Below, piece by piece: positions 13,689 through 28,600 of a DNA stretch of 64,000 bases. Every line of letters begins with the position of its first letter. The stretch's first letter is position 1. The notes beneath the pieces were generated by a model, which saw only the letters and a program-made list of their open reading frames with translations, ran no database searches and was not told the origin of the DNA. Source of the DNA: Carettochelys insculpta (Eukaryota; Chordata; Testudines; Carettochelyidae); contig NC_134145.1 of assembly GCF_033958435.1 (NCBI RefSeq), positions 34,313,501-34,377,500 of the forward strand, written 5' to 3'. The position numbers and the translations under genes are program-made.

Positions 13689-16600
13689 CCTGAGATCTCT
13701 CCTTTAATTTGTTCAAAGCTCTTTGTCTAAAACACCATAGTCTGCCAGGGTATTCAATGACCTGCAGAAAAAGTACTTCCCTTTACAATTACTAAAAGCC
13801 AAATAATTGTAAAAATTACCTTGCAGTCCATTCGAAGTATATGCTGGGCAATAATCTTTGGATTACTGTTGGTGAATAGCTCCTTAACTCTTTTTAACAT
13901 CGATGTTTCAAGTGGCTTGTTCTCAGGAGGAAGAAGTATAGATTCAAAATCATTTGGTTTAAAACTAGACTCTGTCTCAAGAATGGGTGTTACAAACCCA
14001 CTGCCCTCTTTAGCCATCTCAGTCTGGGTTGCTAATGGATCCATTGAGCTCTGTAAGGCATCATCCTCTTGGATCAGATGAGTGGTTTCAGAGTTCCAGA
14101 AGGAGAGCAATCCATTCTCTTTAGCTATCAGATTTTCCACATAGCTGCTCTTCTGAGCCAGAGGTTGCTGGATTTCTCCACAGTCTATGGACGTGGCAGG
14201 ATTTAATTCACAGTAGTGCGCTTCTGAACTGTGCCAAGCCAAAGGAGACTGAGGTTGTCTCAGCAAGGGCATTTTGTTGGGTTTAGGTGGAGGCTTGAGA
14301 CAGAGCTGACTGTCTGACCCTCTGGGAGCATCTTCTGGCATTGTGGAGGTCACCCTCCAAACTACTGTGGGGCTTAGAGTGGGTTCACTGCCAGTTCTGA
14401 ACGTGGGGGAATTTGAACATGGACTTGAATCTACTTCAGGTAACTGAGATGGATGCCTCAAACCTGTAAGTAAAGAACAGAATAATTGTTATGACGCAGT
14501 AAGACCACCTGAGGCAAAAACCATGTAGCATCTTGAAATACACGTTTTTGTTGCTGTTATGTACTGGGGAAAGGGTTTCAGATTGTGTAAATCCTTCATT
14601 TTGTCAAATGCTGTTTAAAATGTATGTTTTCAGGGATGAGCTACGAAGCAAATTCCATTTATTTCCAGAGTCCCCCCAAAATCCCAAGTACAGAGAGCAA
14701 CTGGGCTATAATGTCCTCCTGTGGTAACTCTGACAATAACCCCCAACCCTGCAGCACACATGGGCTGTACAGTCAGAGCTGGAAAGTCCTGATTGGAATA
14801 GGAGAGAGTTTGTAACTTGATCTGCCAGATAAAACTGGGATCTTACAGCTGCATCACATGGGGCCTATGAGTCATTTGTAAGAATGACAACTTTTGAAAT
14901 TAAAGAAAAACTTCCGTAAAGTGGAGTCTGGGCATGTGGTGAGGTATGAAAAGAATGAACTTCAGGGTTCCTAATAGTGTCTCCCGAAAAGATAGTTAAC
15001 TTGAACATGGGAAAAATGTGTGTACTCTGTAATATTTACACACCTAGGCCCCATCCTGCAGTTATCACACAAACAAACATCCCACTGACATCAAAAGAAG
15101 GCAGGTGGCGAGATTCTTAAGACAGAATTTCCCAAACTGAGGCCCATGGTGCTATTGCTGGGTGTGTGCAGAGAGTTGATTGATCACACCATGCAGGTTT
15201 TTACTAGTTGCTACATTGCACGAAAGATGCCCAACTATAAGGTCTCTAGAGCAGGAACTGTTTCCCATTTTCTGTCTGTATGGTGTTGAACACAAAGGGG
15301 CCATGCTCCTGGTTGCACCTTCTGGTCACCATCATAATAGAAAACACACACATCACGTGAAATATTTCCTAATTTTACTTTTCAGGGTAACTGCTCTAGT
15401 TTTACATACACTTTATTGCAATCATGAATAGTAGGAAGGCAGTTCATCCAGTCATAGATGAGAGAGAAGGCAGTTTGTTAAATTATATCAGGGAGCATGG
15501 GGGTGGGAGAGTTGCTTCTGAGAAAATTCCTCTGATAATGTGTAGTCCACACCACAGAAATGTGTGTGACTGCCCTGCCTTCAGAACTCGATTTAAAATC
15601 CACAACACACATTTTATTTTTTTTAAACAGATTTAGTGCTTTAGACTGATTCAAGAATGACATCCTTGGAAATCAAAGGCCAGAATTTAGCCACAGGATA
15701 GATCACAACCTCAGTGCTGGCTTCCTTTTTTGGCTGAAAGTGGGAGGTGCCCTTACAATTTTTCCCTCTAGGTGTAGCTTGGAGAGTGAGCAGGATAGGA
15801 GGTCAGGTAAGGTAAGTAAAATTTCTTTGTTAATTGGGCAAGTACTAGTAAGTCTTCTAACCCATGCGGTAATCCAAATGAAACTGACCACATTCTTGTA
15901 AATTTCACATTGCTGCCTCCCAGCAGACTTACATGTGGCTGGGGCCACAGCAGGATTGTGGCACAAGCAGAGAGAGGAAGAGCAAAGGGAAATAAAAGGA
16001 ACGGAGCGCACAGCTGCCCCACTTCCTCTTCCCTAACCACCAGCAGCAACAAGTGGTGGAAAGTAGCAGGGTACTCATTCTGCATTAGCTGCATTACCTG
16101 AGTAATAGCAGAGAAACTTATTAGAATTGCATCATGTTTACCACAGTTGCTCAGGAAGCTCTGGGTGGGGTAGTATGTGTGAAACTGTCGAGGGTCTTGT
16201 AAAACCTCTAGGGTTGAGAGGCTGGCACTGCCAGGAAGGGGACCTATTAGTGACAATCACAAACATTATTTTGTAATGTGGAATAGAGTTCACTGGGATG
16301 CCATATCAAGCTGATCTATGCCTTACTGGGTCTAGTAATTATAACAGTAAATGCAATGAGTCCATCTACTCCATTCATGGACCACTGAACAGTCATCACT
16401 TGCTAGCTGTTCTCAGTACTCTAACAGCTGAGACAGTGAAGTTACTATGGGCACTGATCTCTGAAACCCTCCAGCATATTAAAATATAACCCAAAGACAG
16501 GAGGGAAGACTGATGCTGGCTGACATGCCTCTGTAAGAGCTATTAGAAATCTGCCCACAGACATACCTGCTGGCAAGTAGCTTTCTGACTGGTGAGCCTT

Positions 16601-19600
16601 GAGATGGAATCTCTTCTCCAGGACATGATCCAAACTAGCTGGCTGGCTACCACTTTTTTCTTTATTTCTGAAGAAGGTAAAAAGCCAACACAACAATGTA
16701 TCATTAAAGTGCAGTAGGACTGTTAATATATGGGCCCAGTCTTCAGTAGTGCCAGAACTCTGGGGAGCCTTCAGCTTCCCACGTACAGCAGCTTGAAGAG
16801 CTGCCAGTGTGGTCCAGAGCAGCCAATATGGGTGAAGCTCTGGCTCTCGGCATTTCAGTGCTGAGTTACTGCTTTATGCAGCATGCCAATAAGGTCTATA
16901 AATGGACAACGCAGCAGGGCACAAAGTAATGATTTCACTGGTTTTCAGCCTTGCACCTGCTGTGAACCCCGACATCCTGCTACAGCAGAGGTAAGTTTTG
17001 GGACTCCACTTCCGTCCTAGTCATAAAGAAAAAGAGGAGCATGGTGTCCCTGGTTAGAAGATGTGTCACAATGATACTCAGACCTCAGTGGTTCAGGGGC
17101 CAAATTATCGATCAACATTATCCAAAAGATCCACAGAAGTGTGAATTCATAGTTTCATCTATTAAAATATTATATATGCAGATTTAAACAGCATAATGGG
17201 AGGAGTTTTTGGTTTATTCTCACAGCAAAATGGCTGACCAAGTATTATTATTATTTGATCAACAATCAGTTCATAACACAGTAGAAGCATCCTGATCAGT
17301 TGATAATTAAAAGCACACACCCTTTTAATGTCATGTGCCCAACATTAAAGAGCCTCTTGAAGTTGACAAGCCTCATTCTGAGTATCCCTGGCTTTGGAAT
17401 TTTTGTAGTCAGAAAGTTGCCACAGCCCTTTTTGTTGGCATGCTAAGACTCTCTCCATACTCCTGACATGGGCAGTAGGAAGAACTACAAGCCAGTGGCT
17501 GTCTTCTTCCAGACCATCAGCTTTATTAGCGCACTTTATTTTAGCCCATCTCACCTTCTCATTTTCTGACCTAGGGGAACTGGCGCTGCACAGCCCAACC
17601 TCCAGATTGCTGAGGAAACAGAGCTCGTGGCACAAACCCTGAATCGTGTTTTTTCAAAGATATTTTAGAGTCAATTATTTTCAAAATCTGATTACAGCAG
17701 TCAGCTAGTTTGTTAGAATGTCTGAATTTAGGGAGTTCACAGCATTAAACGGCATCGGTAACGTCCATGTTTTACCTTAATATAAATTATGGAAGTTACC
17801 GTAAAGCCCCTTATTACAGCTGTTAGTCCTCAATGGCCTGAGCCCAAGCTTGCTGGAGTCAGTGGGAGTCTTTTCACTGAGCTTTGGATCAGAGCCTCAA
17901 AAACGAGTTACTAGCTGAGACTGAGAGGCCTGATCCTTTCCCCATGAAAGCAGAGGACAAAACTGCCACTGACTTCAATGGGAGTGGGATCGGGTGTTTC
18001 ACTGTCCCTTTAGGAGAATGGTGGAACAAGAAAAAAATACCTTAAAAGATTTCCTCTGGTTAAGCTCTGCTCCTGGGACTGTGCACTGCATATACCGAGG
18101 CTCAGTCTTTTTGCAATCTCTGTTTTCCCATCAGTGATACTGCATTCTCTTTGTCGAACTGGAGATACTCCATACTTTTCCTCTAGACACCTCAGTGGCA
18201 CAGTCCTGTTGATAGGCTGAAAAATAATTGCTCCGCTCTGCTTTGATATTGGCCTGCGATTCCCCACGTAACATCTCACTAGCCCAGGGATGCTGTCAAA
18301 ACTTTCAAGTTCAAATTGATACTGAATGCGGCAGTGGGCTTCGTTGAGCCTGAGGACCGTTCGGTTGATTTTGAAATGTTGAGAGCTGTTTTTCCACTGA
18401 CAGGTAAGAACAAAGTTTCCAGGACTGGAGAGAGAGTCCCTAATCAGGAAATCTCCATCTCTCTGAAGCAGGCTTTCTGCCACCTTACGGAAAAAATGTA
18501 CCAAATAAAAAATGATGAAACAAAACAAAACAAAACCAAACCCCACATTCAGCGTCTGAAGGGGAACACTCGGCCTTGGCCAGCATTGCTAATGTAGGGC
18601 CCACTTTGGCTGCTCTGTGAGCACACATTTAAAACCAGAAAACACAGGGAAGAGGAAAAGCCTGAGACAGAATGTTGCCCTCTCTCATTCTGTACCCTTC
18701 TCAAATTCAGAGGCCACTCCACAGGCTTCCTAGAATAGCAGCTGGGGAGGATCTTCTAGGACAGGGTCAGAGAGTGGGGTCGACATGTTTGTGTCTGTCC
18801 ATTCCCCTACTTGGCAAAAGAAACGAAGCTGAGGAGGGAAATGAATAGGAGTGCCTGGTGCCTGTGGGACACGGGCTGCAGGGAGGGCAAGTGGGGGTAC
18901 CCCATTTAGCAATTAAAATGTTGGCAGAGCCACTGGAGTTTCCAGAGGGCTACCCCAAGTGACCTGTGGAAATGACGTTACTCAGAATACTGGGGCACGT
19001 TACGCAACTTTGCTAATATACAGACACACCATTGCAGAGCCCATTAGTGCAGCAACCAGAATTTGCCTTTGAGTTATCACCTCCAGTCACTCCAGAGAGA
19101 CAGAGTTATTTTTAAAAGCGGGTTTCACACATTCTTCTCTTTTTTTGGCAGTATGCACATAACAGCTGAAAAGCGCTGTTTCTTTCTGAACCAAGCTGGC
19201 CCCTTCCATTTGACAAGCATGAATTCATTTGTTTTCAAACCACAGAGCCTGGCGGCTCCATCCTGGTTTTCACCCTCTGCTGATGGCAGCAGGAAAGCCC
19301 ACAACTGCAAGAGTATTTGCCAGATGCATATGGATAACAAGCCAGCAGGGGGAGCTCACAATGCTCATGGTGCAGGAGACCAAAAATCAGAAGAGAGCTT
19401 CTCCGAATTATTATTATTTATCAGTTGTTACTAGTTGTAGTAGTTTTTTGCTGTTCTTCAATTTCCAGCTCAGGAAAGGCAGAAGATTGGAACGTTTTTG
19501 AAATGCTGGATAATAAGGATGATCTAAATTCAAACCAGCCGCTGAACAACCTCAGGGGACTGTGTAGCTCTTGCCTATAGCACAGAGGACTAGCTTACCT

Positions 19601-22600
19601 CTGCTCACTGGACGATTTTTTTGGGTGTTAAAATATAAGAAACAGCAGATTTCTCACCTGTTTCTTCCCTCAGTCTCATTTCTTAGTAAGGCAGGTTATG
19701 TAAATGCCAGACACTGTTTTGCTTTCACACCAGAAAGCATTCGGTTTCTGTTGCAGTGGTGAGCTCAGGCAAGCTCTGTATGTAGCCCTCCAGTGTTCAC
19801 CTGTCTGTCAATGAAAGCCCACAGCTTTGCCTGTGAAGGGAGGAACCGGGAGGGACATACCTGCCGAGGAATGCGCCCATAGTACCACGCGTGGCTACGC
19901 AAGTCTTCACTACTTAACTGCAGCTCTTCCTCCAACTCTTTCTTCAGCTTTTCTGGGCTGCTGTCCATCACCCGCTGCTCCTTAGAAAACTGCAATAAAG
20001 ATTAGAAGGTTTGCCTGTGCCAGGTTTACTGATTAACCTCCTATATGACTCAAAACTTCCATCCCATGTGTCACACGTTCTGAAACAGCCTCTGGACCAT
20101 GGGTGCTACATCTAACAAGCTGACCTGCCTTTGATCTCTAAGCTGTATTTCCAAAACTAGTGCCAGGTGAGAAGGTGTATAGTGATGACACACTGCATCC
20201 AGTGCATAACAAATGTCCCATCTGTGCAGCAAGAGATCACGTGCACCTGCTGAGCCACTTCAGCAGTTGCATCTTCCCAGTAAGAATTCCACTTCTGATA
20301 AGAAAAGACGGGAAACAGAGTATTTATGCTCATGTGAAATAGGCACCTTAGCAGACATTATTTTCCCTTAAAACACTTGATTCTAAATAGAAGTACAGAC
20401 TCATTGAACCGCTCCATCTCCAGGCAATTCTCCTTCACTCTTCCTGGGGAAAGCAAAAATCTTAGTTCCCATTAAAGCAGGTCCTTAGAATGTTTACGGC
20501 CTTCTGGCTGATTGCCCTCCTCTCAACAAGCCCAGGGTGATATTCAGGAGTTGTCCATGTTCAGACCTGCTGACAAAGGAGCAGGGGGAAGAGGGGCAGT
20601 TGTCCTGAGACCCAGAAATTCACAGGGACTCCCAGCCACCTGCATCCCGGGACCTTTAAAGTGCCTCCAGAGCGTACAGCCGCACACTCCATGAGGCTCT
20701 GAAGTCTGGGCTGGTGGGGCTGTGCTCTGGGCATCACAGAGGGCTGGCTGCCCCTGCCCCAACCCTTCGGCTCAAGGCCCTACCCCTCCCAGGAGTGCAG
20801 AGTCAGGCCCCCTATTCCCACTTGGTTCAGAGACCTGCTGAGGTTGTCAGCTCCCCTGACCATGTCCCTCTGTTCCCAAATGAGGTTCCACTTCCATCTG
20901 GGGTCCTTAGTCCTCCTCTGGAATGTGACTTTGGAGAGCTGTGAAGGGTGTGGCTCCCACTCCAAACAAATGACAAACTCTTAAAGGAGAGTGTTCTCTG
21001 GATACTCTTTTCCAAAAGGCTTGGGATTCAAACCGTGTGTGTAATGCCGCTGCAATGCCCCCAGAACCCTTTGGACAGTCATCTATCAAGTATTTGAATT
21101 GGCTTCAGCTATGTGTGTCAGCCAATATGATGCTACATTGATCCTGGAAAGAGACAGATAATGTTACCACCAAAAAAAGCCACCAAAGTGACCCAGAACG
21201 GGGGGCGCCTGATAGGATGCCATGCACCAATAACTACCAAATTTCCCCCTCCATGGCCGTACACATTTTTAAACTCATTAAAATGGGACCCAAGGCTCCT
21301 TTCACGGGACACTGATTAAAAGATACGGTTTAAAAGCCTGGAGACCACTGCTGCTCGCTCACTGATCACAGTCCTGCTGCAACCACTGTGGTTTCTAGTG
21401 TTTCTGTCATTGCGTTCTTTCTGCATATAATAGAGCAGTTGCTGCGAGTTTTACACTCCTGCCAACAAACCTCTGTGCAGCCAGAAACAGATCAAGTTAC
21501 AACTGTTCATTAGACAGCATATTCTTGACGGAGAAACGTCAGGTAAGGTGGGCATTCTGCTACACACATCACTGAAACAGAGTCCTTCTAAGATCAGTTT
21601 TCTTCCTAACTCTTCCTTTGCAAGGAAAAGCTATGTACCTTTTTAGACAAATAGTGGAAGGTCCGTAGTTCACATACTGGAGGTCAATGAGGCACTGCAG
21701 GAGCACTGGACACCCCATGCAATTTTGTAAGTTACCATTTTCATGCTGTTTACACAGATAAACAGGGATACTCGTGTTGTGGACCAATCTTGCCCTTTCT
21801 CCTACAGCCAGGAGGTGCCTCTCTGCCTCAGAAGGGATTGGGCAGGATCTGGCAGATTGTGTGTGTGGGAGGGGGAAAGACACATCCTGTGCAGAAGCTC
21901 CTGGCACAGTGGCATGCAGTGATGGGAGGACACAGAAGGCTGCAGCCGGGGTGCAGAGGGACTAACGCAAGGGCTGAAGCAATGACCAGCCACTGAAACA
22001 GAGGAGCCTCTAGCTGCCCACAGGCAGACTTGAACCTGGGATCTCTTGAGCTGCCTGCTGGAGCCCTACAGTTGGAGCTAACAACCAGCTGGCTTGCAGC
22101 TAAGGCTGCGGAAGAGACTCAAGTCTCTCTGTGTGTAAGTGGTCAAGGTGCCACTACATGGCACAGTGAACCGTACCCCGAGGTGTGTGTGTGTTACACC
22201 TCCACGTATCAACTCCCGGGTTGCTTTGCGGCCTGTGAGGGCAGAGGATTTGTAATCTCCCCAAGGCTGATTGGGCCAAGGACTCAGTGTAAGATATGTC
22301 CCATGTGCACTGTATAATTTAGAAAAATGGGGGACAGATATAAACTATAGGCCAAATCATCCTAGCCTTTCGCAGTGGCTCTTCACAGGGATGGGCTGGA
22401 TTGCGCCCTCCTTCCTGTGACTGGGAAGCACTAATTAAGCGGCTTTCACAGCTGCGACTGGAGCCCTTCACAGCTGTTTCACTCTCCCATGCAATGCATG
22501 CCAGAGAGCGTATTCAGTACATCTGCAAACTGGCTGATCCACTGGACTCAGGTCCAGAACACTCTGCACACAGCTGCACAGAGTTGGATTTGCATCAGTG

Positions 22601-25600
22601 ATATTTAAATACTAGGGAAAGAGCGAAAGATTAAAATTATTATCCTGTAGTAAACGGGTTAAAGCTCAGTGAGATACAACTATAGCATTTGTATAGACTA
22701 AACAGGTGGCACTGTTGAATTTGCATGACCTAAAGTTACTTAGGAAAGTTAGTGTACAACTCTAGGATCAGATTTTTTAAAGCAATTAAAGTGGATAGAT
22801 ACTGGCAGTTAAATTGCTAGAGGCACTTCTCAAAATCCTAGCCAAAATCAAAACAGTTCAGTGCACAAATATCATTCTAATTATCTTGTACTGACCCCTA
22901 CTGTGTCAGATGGAACACGTTTATCAGACAATACTTCTGTAGTGCACTTATCCATGGATGGGAAATTCTATGGCTCTGAAGAAGTGGGTCTGTCCCATGA
23001 AAGCTCGTTACCTAATAACTTTTTGTTAGCCTTTAAAGTGCTACACGACTGCTGTTTTGTTAGCATACAGACTAACACAGCTACCTCTCTGTTAGTGTTC
23101 ATGGATTGTAGCTCCTAATGTAAAGCATGACTATGCAATCTATTACTTACTGCAAGTTTTCTGGATATAAAAAGTAGGATTTGTATAATAATAATCCAGA
23201 GTCAGTCTGGAAGCGAGCGTATTTCAGTAGTAGGAGATGCTAGCACCATATAGTGGAATATAACTTTCTGATACGTCACAGGACCAACTATGATGAAAGA
23301 TGCTACAGGTGTGCAAAACAGAATTGTGCCAGACCTTCAGCCCAAGAGTAAATTTCACTAATCAGCTGACACCAAACTTTAATCTTAAAAATTAGAGGCC
23401 CCATAATTTGGCAGAGTTATTCCCAGTAGGACATAGGATTATTTAATACAATACAGGAAATAAATTGAACACTTTCTCCAGTGGGGTACTGGATTATTCA
23501 CTAGTTTAAAAATGAAAGCTAGGAGAGACAGCGCGCTCCACAAGCTACTTCTAGCATCATCATAAGAAAAACATCCTAAAGAGTCCGATTTTGCCTTTTA
23601 AAGGTACCACAAAGTGGACCATGGAACAAAAATGGTTAAGACTGGAAACTCTTCAGGGGAGGGCTGTCTTCCTATGCACTTGTGCACCACCTCCCACAAC
23701 AGGGGCATCTACACACAGTGCTACCCACAGTCCAAAGCAACGTACAGAACGATGGCGCTGGTACTTAGCAAACCAGCAAATAAACCCTACGCTGGCTCAT
23801 TTTTCTGAACCTTTTTTCAAATCAAGCAGCAGGTGTCTTAATTTTGTGCCTTAGACCGAGACAAGCACTTAGTCACAGGGTGGCCAGGTGTTTGGTTTTT
23901 AACCAGACAAGGGACCATGGTGGCTCTGGTCAGCACCACCCACCGGGCCATTACAAGCCCAGTCCCCCCTGGGCGCAGCAGGGCCACTGCAGGCTTCCTG
24001 CCTGCTATGCCTCTGCACAGCTCCTGGATGCCGCAGCTTGCCCCTGCTCCAGTTCTTACATGCAGGGGCAACCAGGAGACTGTGCAGGCTGCCCACACCC
24101 CAAGTCCTGGCTGTGCAGCAATCGTTGGCTGAGACCATCAGCCAGCGGGAGCCACACAGGAGCCAGGGTGGGACATTAAGCTGCTTCCTGAGGTAAATGC
24201 CGGCTGAAGCCTGCACCTCTGACCCCCTTCTGTGCCCCAGCCCCGATCCCCCTCCCACCCACCAACCCTTTGATCCCAACTTGGAGCCCCTTCTGTGCCT
24301 CAAACTTCTCATCCCCAACCCATCCCAGGGCCCACAGTCGCAGCCAGTGCCCTTGCCCCCCATACTCCAGCCCAGGGCTCCCTCACTCACATACCCTCAA
24401 CCCCTAATTTCAGGCCTCCCCCCAGAACTGGCACCCCCAACCCAGAGCCTATAGCCCATCCCAAGCCCCAGCCCCATCTTAGCCCAGAGCCCCCTCCCTT
24501 ACTCCAAACCCCCAGCTCATGGCCAAGTACCCTCCAAGCAACCTCAAGTCCAAGCATCCTCCTGCACCCCATCCCTGGCCCTACCCAAGAGATCACATCC
24601 CCAGACAGAGCCTTCACCCCTTCTCGCACACCAATCCCCTAAGTTAGCCTAGTGAAAATAAGTGAGTGAGGGTGGGGAGATGAAGAGAGCAGGGGTGGGG
24701 CCTTGAAAGGGGTGTGGTCGAAAAGGAGGGGCAGGGCAGGTGGCAGGGCCAGGGTGTTTGGCTTTGGCAAGCATACTTTGTCAGCCGCTTCCTAACAATA
24801 ATAAAAAAGAAAGAGGTTTGAGTGGAGCAAAGCTTCTATCATTCACTTGCAAAGAGATGGAGGGGTGGGTAACAAACTCCCTTCCACCTCTGTGACCCTC
24901 AGTCCAACCTACCTTGTGACATAACTCACTGTGGCAGAGAAACAAGGAAACCTGGAGCTCAGATTCCTCAGCATCCCCAAGCAGTAATAGCAAAGCCTTC
25001 ATATGCAGCCCTGATACTGCAAGGAAAACCATGCAGGCAAATCCCTGTGCCTCCACAGAACCACTCTGACTTCATTAATCCATGAGGGATTCCCTCAGTG
25101 GTGAATTCTGCTTAGAAATCCAATGGGAACATACTGTCCTAAGTTTTGAATTTTCAATATAACATTTCAAATCATCGCTGCAATTATCCTACCATTTCTC
25201 CAATTAATCGTGCAGCGTTTAATACACTGTACAAAAGATTTCCCCTCAAGTCTCATTAAAACTAGGATCACAACCTGCCATTAATTCCATGGGCTTGCTT
25301 TGATACTCTATGTGATTTTGCATTTCCATGGACAAATGTAAGCCGTTCAGTGCCATGAAGACTGGGAAATACTAGTGAAGTTTAAAAAATTAAATTCCAC
25401 AAGATCCACTCAAATTTGCCAGCTTTGGATAAACTATCAAAAAGGGACTTGAACTATCATATTATAGGTTTGAAACCTGACAAACCTATTGTTCTGGGAA
25501 GCCCCCATTTAAAATGTGCTACTCTCACATCCAGATGAAAATAATTGATTATATTTATGCAGCTGGAATTCTTCCAAAGAGAATTCTCTATAGCAGACCC

Positions 25601-28600
25601 TCCTTTCTAATCCTCCATTGAGAACTAATCGCATTAGGATAATTTTGAACTGTGTCCATTGCTTGGGAGCAACTGTGTGTATACTACAGCCTATGCTGAT
25701 ATAATTTACATCAATCAGGAGCATAAAACCCACCCCCCCATCTCAAGTGACACTAAACCTGTAATTGTTGGTCCTGCAAACTAAAGGGGCAGATTCCACT
25801 TTCCTTTAAATCAATGTAAATCTCAACTCCATTATAGTCAATGGAGCCACATGAGTTTAACACCAGAATAAGGGGGAAAGAGAATCAGGCCCACAGTCTT
25901 ACATGCATCCCCAAAGATTATGTTGTTTCTGCTTTCCAGGCTTGTCTTAATTCTGATGTGAAGCAACAAACCAAATCTGGTTTCTATCTGAGTCTGAGAA
26001 ACTGGTAACCATATAATCCAAGGATGGGCAAAACAAACTGAATAATCTTAATTTGCACTAAAATTGGGTAGCAAGTAATGACAGGAATAGCAATAAAACC
26101 ATAACACATACTGGCTGAAATTTGAAGACACAAATTGCTTCCTTTATCAGATCTAGGGTGGAAATTGTTCAAGATCTTTACTGCACAAAATCTCCAGATG
26201 CATTTTTAGTTACCCAGGGGATTTACTGTCATATCTCTGTGCATTCTCTTGGCAAAGCATAATTCACTCAAAGCCCATCTAAGGATGGTTACATTGTTTC
26301 TGTAGGTCTCATCTTTCCTGGAAAAATGTAAACTGAAACCCTGATGAGGTCTTCAAGGGATCATTTGCTAATGTCTTCTGCTCATGTAGCTTCCCTCATA
26401 TCCTTCATCCTCTTGCTAGTATTTCAATTATTTCCTGCTTTTATGGGCACAGCTTAGCTAGCAGATATGTCAATGAGCCCCAAGAGGCAGCATTGGTATT
26501 TTCTGATTCTTCTTGTTTTGGAAGTAAATGCTCAACTTTTGAGAAGACTTCAAAGCAGAAGGCACTACTATGATTAAGACTGGATGAATCACCCAGGAAG
26601 AAAGGGGGAGTCACCTGAACCAGGAATTGAATAAATTCCACACTGTGCCCATAGTTCTCATAAATTCAGCTATATACTCCACAAACACATCTCCTCCCCC
26701 TCTGCCTGTGGTTATCAGTCTTGAAGTCTTTGCTGGTGTAGTTGAAATCTTCAGATCTTAGAAGTTCTAGCACTTCCTTTGAATAGATGAGTGCAGGAAG
26801 GAGGCGTGCTCTGGCTTCAGATATGAAGAAACCCCAGAATTCACAGGATTTAAATGGAGCTGCTATCCAGCATGCTAAACCAAAGACTCCCAAAGGCATA
26901 GCAGCACAGGTAAAGGGGATAGTGGGGATTTGGGAGGTGAGAGAGAGCAGTACAGGAGAGGCTCTCAGATGAACAGAGGAGATGTATTGAGGAAAAGAAA
27001 GGGAAAATGCACAGAGCAGAGAAGTTTCCAACCCATGGGAAGTGAGTGGTGCTCATCTGAATTCAACCCCCATTTTCTGATATGGCTCCTCTCTCATCAT
27101 TATAGGAGAAGATTTGGTCTTGATAAGAGGACAAGAGAAACTCTATGGCTGTGTCTATGCTAGCTCTCAACTTCGAAGGGAGCGTGCTAAGTAGGGTGTT
27201 GGGAGATTACTAATGAAGTGCTGTGGTGCATATGCAGCACTTCATTAAGCTAATTCTCCCCTGCAGCAACTTCCAAGTGTTAAACTTCGAAGTGCCGGCT
27301 TGCATGTAGCTGCGGCTCACCCACTGGTACTTCAAAGTGCCTGAGCTACTTCCAAGTTTAACACTTCAGAGTTGCCGCGGGGGAGAATTAGCTGAATGAA
27401 GAGCTGCACAGGCACCGCAACACTTCATTAATAATCTCCCGACACCCTACTTAGCATGCGCCCTTCGAAGTTTGAGCTAGTGTAGACACAGCCGATATGT
27501 ACTGTGAAATGTACGGACTCCATTCAGACCCACTGTGGCCAATACACTCACCACTTGGTGTGGAGATTTTGGGCTCTGGAGCCACATGTGGCTCTTGAAG
27601 CCTTTAAACGTGGCTCCTCAGAGACGCACATGTGAGTGCCCTCTGCCCGCTGCACGCACGTGCCCCATTGCTTGGAAGGACAAGCAGGAGGCGGTAGTAG
27701 CAGCTCTGACAGGCCCTAGCAGATGCCTGCAGCTGCAGCTCGGGTCCCTGTGAGGCACCTGTGGCTGTGGCTCAGACCATGGCTTGGGACCCAGCATGGC
27801 TCCTTCAGCTGCAGCTCTGAGAAGTCACTGCACTCAGTTTGCCTGGGGGGTGGGAAGGGCCCTGGGACTAGGGGTGCCTGGCTCTGGGAGAGGGCACTGT
27901 TAAGAGTGAGAGACAGGGTGGTGGCAAACACAGAAGGAGGACATCCATAAGCATGGTGATCTTTCAGTTACTATTGGACACCACTGGGTTAGGCTGTACA
28001 CTTACTGTGGTAAGTTTACGCCTAGCCTCTTTTGACATTTGGTTATAAACATCTTTTCCGCATGTAAAAAGATATCAAAGGTGGAAGGTACTGAGGCTTC
28101 TGCTGCAGCAAATGAATAGGACTTTCTGTGCAAAGGCCCTAACTTTTGCAGAAGATTTTGGCCTAGTGGAGCCTCCTAAGACTGATGCAAGAAGGTTCTT
28201 TTATTGTATTAATGGCTTTCCCTGTAGTGCTTTTACCTTAGGAATATATGTGCTTGTTCAGAAAAAGCTGTGTGTTAACTATTGGCTACTATTCACAGTA
28301 CTTGATGGGAAAGCAAAGCACAGGTGCTGGCCTTTGGGCAGACTGGTTCGCTGGGGAGATCGTCGTGTAAGGCAGGGAGCTATGCAGCCTTAAATCCCCA
28401 TTCAGAAGGGACAGGGACAAGGGTCTTCAGTAAGAGATATGTGGTGGTTGGACATTAGAGACCTGACTGGGCATTCATGGCCATTGTGAAACACTAAGCA
28501 AAAGAAAACAATGGCAAGGGCTACAAGAGTGGCACACCTTGACTATAACACTCAGCCGATGGTATTAGAGCCAGGTACTCAGGAAATCCAGAATGGAAAA

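Larger units (their letters stand above)
8464..13819 (-). other. BCAR3: BCAR3 intron with three CR1 fragments and a fold-back repeat
   Basis: A 5.4-kb intron. It holds a fold-back repeat (9468-9655), two minus-strand CR1 3' ends (9806-10371 and 10708-11175), a plus-strand CR1 3' end (about 11330-11640) and CA/GA simple repeats near the 3' end of the gene's preceding exon. 11650-13640 shows nothing that I can name. Confidence 0.75.

Noticed and set aside
15703..16256. 162- and 102-codon minus-strand frames in a BCAR3 intron
   Set aside because: They overlap in different frames, resemble no protein I know, and the BCAR3 frame joins perfectly without them.
23844..24642. Several 80-160 codon frames on both strands
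   Set aside because: All arise from the C-rich core of an interspersed repeat and have no conserved motif or splice signals.
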